Source: Luzula sylvatica
Taxonomy: Eukaryota; Streptophyta; Magnoliopsida; Poales; Juncaceae
Reading direction: 5' to 3'
Length of the DNA: 64,000 nucleotides
Assembly: GCA_946800325.1 (NCBI GenBank)
Contig: OX326958.1
Location: forward strand, 12,428,992 to 12,492,991
Positions within the stretch are counted from its first letter, which is position 1, and the number at the start of each line of letters is the position of its first letter. The notes beneath the pieces are model-generated. The model saw only the letters and a list, made by a program, of their open reading frames with translations. It made no database searches and was not told the origin of the DNA. Positions 57,667-64,000 of this stretch are shown one piece after another. Position numbers and translations under genes: made by a program.

Positions 57667-57771
57667 ATGACTCTGAAGCAACTGTTGGAGCTCTGTGTTG
57701 AAAGAGTTCGAGACTATGAATGTGATGTTCAGAAACTGGCTCTTGAGAGCATGATGTATTTTTCGGCATGA
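57667..57771 (+). CDS. Small 34-aa ORF after an acceptor-like site, copy 2
   Basis: Same peptide as 21375-21479 except Leu to Ser near the end. It follows TTTGTGTGCAG. Function unknown. Confidence 0.25.
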   Translation: MTLKQLLELCVERVRDYECDVQKLALESMMYFSA

Positions 57772-58201
57772 ATTACAGCAACTCTAATTGATTCAATTCA
57801 AAGATTAAACTTCGCACAATTTTTTGCATAATTGTTTTGTCTCGATTTTAGGTAAGAGATTCGTTCGGCTTCTAGCTCTGTTTTGGTGACGGCTTGGAGG
57901 CGGGTCTGGTACAGGTTATAGGCGGGTGCGGGACGGGCGAGGACATTGTAGGTAGGGATGTCAACGGGACGGGTCGGGTTCGGGTAAACCTCCTCCATAC
58001 CCGAACCCGAACCCAAAATACCCGCGGGTAAAAATATGTACCCGAACCCGAACCCGCGGGAAAATTTCTACCCGCGGGTATTACCCGTTACCCGAATTTT
58101 TTTTTTTTTAATGATGAATTTTTTTTGTAGGATGAATATTTTTTTTAGATAAATAATTATAGGGCAGTCACCCGAACCCGAACAATTATAAGGCAGTAAC
58201 A

Positions 58202-58390
58202 TTACAATATAACCAAAATAGAAGAAATTAAAATAGTCAAGGAATTAATAATTGGAGCCGTTCCTCCCGCTTGTGCCGATGCTTGATTTTGCGTGCTCGA
58301 TTGTGGGGTCAACTCAACCGGAGAAGAATCAATTGTATTTGCATGCTCGATTTGGGGATTATTACTGCCTCCTCCGGTTTCCGAATTCAT
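58202..58390 (-). pseudogene. Probable hAT transposase N-terminal relic, copy 2
   Basis: Same 62-codon Ser/Asn/Gln-rich peptide as 21927-22115, ending before any BED finger. Confidence 0.4.
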
Positions 58391-58794
58391 CGCAATTTGA
58401 TACTACAATTTCAAACAAAAAAACAAATAACAAATCAAAAATATTTTATTTTTAAAATCAGAAATTTTAAAAAGAAATGAAGATCTAATTAAATGAAAAT
58501 CTAATTATTTAGAAAGCGAAATGAAGATCTAATTTGTTCCTTGCAGTGGATGAAGGCTTGAAGTACAAAAACCAAATTATTTCTTGAATCCTTGCAGGGG
58601 CTTAGTCTTAGGCGGTGAAAAATCAAATTAATCTACCGAGCATGCAGGGCAAGCTTTCTTCAAGAAACGGCATTGGAAATTTTTTTGTACCTCTTAGCCT
58701 TAGGCGTGCCCAATGTTCTTGACTCTACTCCACTCTCCCCAGTCGTGAAAGAGAGAGATGCTTCCTGGCGGCCGTATGTGGGACAAGTTTTATT

Positions 58795-60494
58795 ATTTTT
58801 TTTTATTTTTTTTTTGCAAAAAAAGCACTTAGGCATATATACATTGACACATTACATAGATTTTTCGTACAAAATCGCATGTCGAAAAAATAAACGGCTT
58901 TAAACAATTTAAGCCTATAACACTTACTTCTATAACCTATTACATAAACTCTAATACAACAAAAATTCCTCGAAATAATTTTTTTTCACAATTTTGTTCA
59001 TAGATATGGTATCGATAGACAATTCTTAAACCTCGGTTTCTTGAAGACTCCAACGGGACAATAATTGTGAATCGAGAAAAAAATTGTGGATCGAGTTTTG
59101 TGTAGGAAATGAGAGTGAATCGGTTAAAACGAGCGAATCGGTGGGAGCGAATATTTCTCTCAATCTCGGCCACTCTTGAATCTCCATTGTTAATCTTGAG
59201 CTCTTCACGTCTTGAAAAATCGCACCAAGCTCGAACCCTACGTCTCTTTCCATGCCCATTTGCCCTTCCTCTATCTCGTCCTTTCCGACGCTTAGCATGT
59301 CCTCGAAATCGCCTTCCTTGATCATTCATAACAGGAGTGAGAGACTTCCATGATCGTTTAGCCCCCTGCCTGCAGCGAAACCGTCGAGCGAGTCGAGTTG
59401 AGCAAGAAAAGGACCCTCCAGATCTGAACATCCTGCCTGCAGCACTGCCCCCTGCCTGCAACCCTGCATATGAACGATCGTGCATGCCCGCCGCTCTTGG
59501 TGATGAGTGCTGGGGAGAAGGAGATGGGGATGGCGGTGGAGGGAAATAGTGATGCGAGGCATGGGGTCCTTGGTGGATGATGGGTTCGGATCCATTTGTG
59601 TTGAAAGACCCAATAACTTCAGCAAACCGAACCCGAATAGCGGACCAATTCCAACCATATTTAGTAAGGACAGCTTCGCACAGCAATTCAAGAGATAGTG
59701 GTTGATTATTCTCGATCCGGATTAGCATAATCGAGGTCTCGAGATCCTTCCGCAACAATTGGGCATGGTCCCCTGCTAAAAAAAAACAAGAGAGAGCCGA
59801 ATATGGCGAGAAGGTTCTTGCGTCAAACTCCTCCATTGCAGCACCAGCCTTAATCGGATTGAAAATCGAGCAATTGATATATTCAGAAGCTGAATCGAAC
59901 AATTGATGTCAAGAAAACCACCTGGAGCGATGATTTAGCGAGAGACTGTCGAGATCTTAAGAGAAAAACCGCTGCCGTCTTGCGCCGATGAGAGAGCCAC
60001 CTGCTCACTGACAGCCCGAGAGCTCTGGCAAACAGAGGAGGTCGTCGGATCCGGTGGTTGAAGTGGAGAGGAAGCTAGGATATGGCGTCAAGGGTTGAGA
60101 GAATCGGAGCAGGGGAGATCGAGCACGAGGAAGAAAACCCTAATCGGCGAGAATGGGTGAAATTAGAGAAGGGGGGTACCTCCAGGTTCAATTTAACGTC
60201 AGATCGGAACCCTAACGGCACAACCTGAGCGGAATTGAAGAAGGTTCACGGAGATGTGGTGATTTCGCACGATAGTGCACTGTCTACCGTCGGGAAAACT
60301 GTCTACTGTCGGGGAAAACTGTCTACAATCGCTGGTGGGAGGGAAGAGGTTTATCGCCTGCTTGGCGACCGCCCACAAGAGCTACCAGCAGAGGCGACCG
60401 CAGTCCTGGCCGGAGATCGGGGGATTTCTTGATTTCTTGATCAGGGCGGTTTTTTTCCCACGATTTTTTTCTTGATTTCTTGATGGGAGTATAT
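58795..60494 (-). mobile_element. Retroposed-looking insert with A-rich 3' end, inside the hAT
   Basis: Absent from the copy-1 hAT. On the minus strand it begins GC-rich, contains coding-like sequence, then an AT-rich trailer ending in TTTTTTTGCAAAAAAAAAAT and further A-runs at 58825-58795. This is the shape of a polyadenylated RNA copied into DNA. A clear target duplication was not found, so a deletion in copy 1 is the alternative. No reverse transcriptase is present. Confidence 0.5.
58940..59836 (-). pseudogene. Unrecognised coding-like frame in the retroposed insert
   Basis: From the ATG at 59836 it reads MEEFDARTFSPYSALSCFFL, then helical sequence with LELLCEAVLTKYGWNWSAIR and a Pro/Ser-rich stretch (FPPPPSPSPSP) at about residue 95. 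After about 59330 a different minus frame looks more protein-like (FEDMLSVGKDEIEEGQMGME, 59325-59026), suggesting a frameshift. GC content and codon use differ from all neighbours. I recognise no family; a LINE ORF1 or a captured host transcript are both possible. Confidence 0.35.
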
Positions 60495-60777
60495 TTAGGG
60501 TTTGGAAGAGTATATTTGAATGGTCCTGATTTAATCATAAAAAAAATTGTAAGGTTAGATATGTAATTTTAGTTTCGGGTAATTTTCGGGTACGGGTTCG
60601 GGTTACCCGCGGGGCGGGTAGTAGTCCGCCCGAACCCGACCCGAACCCGGACCGGATAATTTTTTTTCGGGTAAAACCCGACCCGCGAGTATTTTTTTCA
60701 GGTATTACCCGCCCCGTTCGGGTCGGGTACCCACGGGTTCGGGTTTTACCCGGCCCATTGACATCCCTAATTGTAGG

Positions 60778-61350
60778 TGCCTACCTCGCATATTTGCAAT
60801 TAAACTCAAGTTTCAAGTTTTTAGGGTTATATATGATATTTTTAAACTTTAATACTGTACTGATACATTCATCTCTAATTTTTTTCACACCTTATAAAAA
60901 AAATTTATTTGAAGGGTTTTTTTTTGCATTTTTTCTGATATGTATGTTATTTCGTTGTTTTGAATAGGTTGCTTTATTATATACACTGAATTTGTGGTAT
61001 AACTGTTTTTTCTCAATTTTAGGCAAAGAGATTTGATGAGCAACTAGCTCGATTTTGATGATGGCTTAAAGGCGTTTTTGGGACGGGTCATATGCGGGAT
61101 TGAGTGGGTCTGTGACGGGTTACATGCGGGTTTGCAACGGGTTTGAGGCAGGCCTGGGACGGGTCAGAGGCGGGCTTGGGATGGGTCTGAGGCTGTTCCG
61201 AAAAGGGTTACAGGTGGGTCAGATTATTATCCTAATTCTCGATTATCCAATAAAGTCTTATTTTTTCATAATTTTGTGGATATTTGTGGATATTCGGGGC
61301 TTTAATGAAAATTTATTTAGGATTCGACATTGCATTGTCGTGTTGCATAT
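60778..61350 (+). other. Non-coding stretch with G-rich repeats, copy 2
   Basis: Counterpart of 22793-23357, with the second 90-bp repeat unit (about 61013) and G-triplet run (61080-61215). Confidence 0.5.
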
Positions 61351-61509
61351 ATGGACGAAGAAGAAGAGATAAAAAGGCTAAGAAAAGAATTGGTACCGAG
61401 AGCTCATCCTATGCCTTCTTTCGATAAGCCTTTTATAACTGTTAACTCAGAGGCCACGTCGCCCAGTCACGACGTGCATGGCCTTCCCTGCCAACTTTGC
61501 TTCGAGTAA
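61351..61509 (+). pseudogene. TPX2-like exon fragment, copy 2
   Basis: Base-for-base identical by eye to 23358-23516, encoding MDEEEEIKRLRKELVPRAHP and MPSFDKPF, ending in TAA overlapping a GTAAGT donor. No adjacent TPX2 exons. Confidence 0.55.
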
Positions 61510-62416
61510 GTCCTTTCATCTAACAATATATACTTTAGTTTTCGTTTCCTTAATTAGTAATTAGGTTTTCGGTTGATTGTATTAGTTGAGTCATTTATTT
61601 GACGTTAATACTATTTTTGTTCATTCACCCGAGACTGATTGTAATTGATTGTGTGATTTCTTAATTTCAGAGATGATTCCTTCCTGCAGGAACAAAGAGG
61701 GGCTTAATTGCGGTTCTCAGCTTCTTGATATTTTAGGACATTGCAGGGGCGTCTTTGTAAATTTCCTCAAAAAAGTAAAAATAATTATCTACATTCCGAG
61801 GAAGCCAAGCGTCGGTTCTGCCTTTCTTTATATTTTCGAACATTTCAGGTGCCTATTTGCGAATTTCCTCAAAAAGGTGATCATGAATATGATTATTTTT
61901 ATGGCAACAGAAGCTATGCACCAACTTATTTGTAGCCTAAGAAGAAATGATTCTCGAGTATTGTATTGTAATATTTTGTTTTGGTGTTTTAAATAATAGA
62001 TTCAATACGCATGTATATCATCACATCATATCATCATCGTTGTCGACGTCGTCGTCGTCATGAATCCGCAAAAAGGTCTTGTGATCTTCTGTAAAAACCA
62101 AATATTCTTTACATAGTTCGAAAATACCAGGTTATGTTCATCTCGATGCGTTCCTCGAACTATGAGCAAATAACTCACCATGATCACTTGAATCAATAAT
62201 GCTTTCTATGTTGAATACAAATTGAAATTACCTCACATTTGTTCACTTTCACTTATATGAGAGAATTTGTAATTATTATGTTAATACTTTCATAACATAG
62301 TTCAAACGACAATGCTGATCATAAAATAAAATTATTCTCTGGTACTCTGTTTTCATCTACAAATGTGTCGCATTTGTGCTCTCTCCTTTTGGTCTCTTTA
62401 TCGTACTTTGTTTTGA
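61510..62416 (+). other. Unassigned sequence, copy 2
   Basis: Counterpart of 23517-24425, including a CGT/CGTCGT microsatellite at 62038-62060. No convincing gene. Confidence 0.4.
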
Positions 62417-62456
62417 ATTAGATGTGGTGGCTTATTAACTATCTTGCTCAAATTTC
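62417..62456. other. Deletion junction with templated filler
   Basis: Copy-1 sequence 24426-26190 (about 1.77 kb) is missing. In its place is AATTAGATGTGGTGGCTTAT then TAACTATCTTG plus CTCAAATTT, exact copies of sequence 127 bp downstream (62543) and of the adjacent 62465. Confidence 0.8.
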
Positions 62457-63098
62457 TCAATTTGCTCAAATTTCGTTTGTGCTGAAAAATCCTAATGCCT
62501 TCATTTTTTCCTCAATATTTTATGAAAATCCTAGATTCTGCAATTAGATGTGGTGGCTTATTAACTATCTTGTATGGATACGGATACAACGTTATTGCGA
62601 TTTTTGTAAAACATACAATATGATACGTTATAATAATAATAATAATAAATTTTTATGTTAAAATAGTTATTTTAATATTAATATATTATTCATAACTAAA
62701 AGTCATGTATAAAAAATTATTTGATACAAGAAGAGAACCAGCTTTAATGTTTGTCATGTAAAGAACAAAAAACAAGTTAGTATATTGAAGTAAAAAACAA
62801 AAAAAATAAGAAACGGCCCAACAAAAACCCAGTTGGCAGGTGTTTTATAAATCTGGAGCAATAATGTAATTTTGTCCGACCGTTTTCTAGATGAAAATCA
62901 TGTCTATAACTTGCTTTATAAGTATAAGACTGCTGGTAGCTAACAAAATTGTCGCACATGTTAACCTCCATTGTTTGCAGGCTTTGTATATTGAATACAT
63001 GTAAGTGTAGATAATAGGTTAAATAAATACACGGAGGCCTATTTAATTTTGGAGGCCTGTGGCACAGGTCATCTGGGCCAATGTCCATGTCGGCCCTG
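62457..63098. mobile_element. Outer hAT element, right part only, copy 2
   Basis: Counterpart of 26191-26829, ending CCATGTCGGCCCTG, followed by the surviving target-duplication half AATACGAA (63099-63106). The left end was lost in the deletion. Confidence 0.7.
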
Positions 63099-63177
63099 AA
63101 TACGAATGACATTCTAAACCCGAAACTCACGAAGTTCAACATTACAAGCGAAATATGAAACCTTAAACAATAAAACT

Positions 63178-63256
63178 TCATCATCATCATCATCATGTTC
63201 ATCGTGATCATCAGCATCATCATCACCATCGTCACCATCATCGTCATAATCGTCAC

Positions 63257-63295
<39 letters not shown>

Positions 63296-63303
63296 ATCAT
63301 CAT
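63178..63303. repeat. CAT trinucleotide microsatellite, copy 2
   Basis: Longer and purer than the copy-1 tract at 26909-27003. Confidence 0.9.
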
Positions 63304-63828
63304 GTCGCCTTTTTGTTTGGTTTTCCTGATTTTGCAGATGATGTATAAAAAATAGACAATTTTTTCAGTAAGAACCGTTTGAATTATTCAAGATAGCCGG
63401 ATCTTGAACAATTCAAACGGTTTTTATTGTAAAATTTATTAAAATCATGATTTACTGAGGCAAACACACCAAAAAAGATTCGAAGTCTGTGTTTGATTTT
63501 TTTAAACGGATTTGATTGCATATTTTTTAATAACCAAATTAATTAAAAGTTGGTACTATTGTAATTCTTATATTTTTCCTAATATTAAAAGATATGTAAT
63601 ATTATCTGTTGTTTTGTTGCTAAATATTCATATTGCATGTATTGTGTTTTTACATGATATATGCAATGTATTCATAATTCGTTGATGTCGTCATTACTAA
63701 ATAAATATCTATTTCATGTCACTCTCACACGGCAATCTAAATCGCACATGTGTAATCACAAAGAAAAAACTCGACAACAAAAAATGCACAAACCAGAATA
63801 AATAGCAATTCGTCCCACTAAAAATTTC

Positions 63829-63856
63829 TCGCACAATTGCGCGGGGAAGAAACTAG
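63829..63856 (+). mobile_element. Helitron-like 3' terminus, copy 2
   Basis: Hairpin CGCACAATTGCGCGG, then GGAAGAAA and CTAG (63853-63856), then T. Its stem is better preserved than in copy 1 (27530-27562). The Helitron interior occupies about 63304-63828. Confidence 0.55.
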
Positions 63857-64000
63857 TATATACCAATCAAAAGAGAAAACTATGATGCCACCCTTGTCCT
63901 TTCAAGGCAAATTGAATCCTTCAAAAGTAAATAAATGCATGGTCTTTTTATTTTTATTTTGTAACATAAATCAAATACAGTATGAATAACATAGGAATCA
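63857..64000. other. Window end, still matching copy 1
   Basis: Runs in step with 27563-27707 to the last bases. No feature seen. Confidence 0.6.

Larger units (their letters stand above)
57953..60769. mobile_element. hAT element with exact TSD, enlarged copy 2
   Basis: Ends TAGGGATGTCAACGGG and CCCATTGACATCCCTA; TSD ATTGTAGG (57945-57952, 60770-60777). Identical site to 21661-22784 in copy 1, but with about 1.7 kb of extra sequence inside (58795-60494). Confidence 0.92.
43993..64000 (+). repeat. Large direct duplication, copy 2 (runs off the window)
   Basis: Colinear with 1560-27707. It starts inside the foldback element (TAACAAAAGGATAAGGGGG against TAACAAAAAGATAGGGGGG) and still matches at the window end. 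It lacks the two copy-1 insertions, carries a private insert at about 58795-60494 and a private deletion at 62417. Confidence 0.9.

Overview
This window is nuclear DNA of a flowering plant, most likely a eudicot. It is AT-rich, its few coding stretches show plant splice sites, it carries an RPS5-type CC-NB-LRR resistance gene and a plant U6 snRNA fragment, and nearly all the rest is transposon-derived. I cannot name the species.

The main architecture is a large direct duplication. Bases 1560-27707 are colinear with 43993-64000, where the window ends with the match still running. The second copy starts abruptly inside one arm of a foldback transposon. The simplest reading is a head-to-tail tandem duplication with a unit of about 42.4 kb (1560-43992), of which only the first 20 kb of the second unit is visible. 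This is inference: the right edge lies outside the window.

Each copy carries, in order: an NLR gene (+), a broken ALE2-like receptor kinase (-) containing a pol-less Copia element, several hAT-type elements, two LTR relics with palindrome-rich U3 regions, a TPX2-like exon fragment and a Helitron 3' end. Copy 1 holds the only apparently intact gene, the 892-codon NLR at 2719-5397. The copy-2 NLR (45215-47893) is identical in layout but has a single TAC-to-TAG change between the coiled coil and the NB-ARC domain. The kinase is dead in both copies through shared lesions (frameshift, lost HRD motif, retrotransposon in an exon), so it died before the duplication. Copy 1 later gained a 3-kb hAT-like element inside its last kinase exon and a 3-kb long-TIR element in a TA microsatellite. 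Copy 2 gained a 1.7-kb retroposed insert and lost about 1.8 kb at a junction with templated filler DNA.

The middle stretch, 28-44 kb, appears once in the window. It holds a decayed PIF/Harbinger element with a Myb-nuclease fusion, two Helitron 3' ends lying tail to tail, a Helitron-associated RPA1-like exon, a third palindrome-rich LTR relative, two copies of a tRNA-derived SINE, and four hAT-type non-autonomous elements with exact 8-bp target duplications.

I found no rRNA, intact tRNA, CRISPR or bacterial-type signal. The region reads as a young, transposon-laden NLR duplication, not as a multi-gene pathway. All alignments were made by eye.
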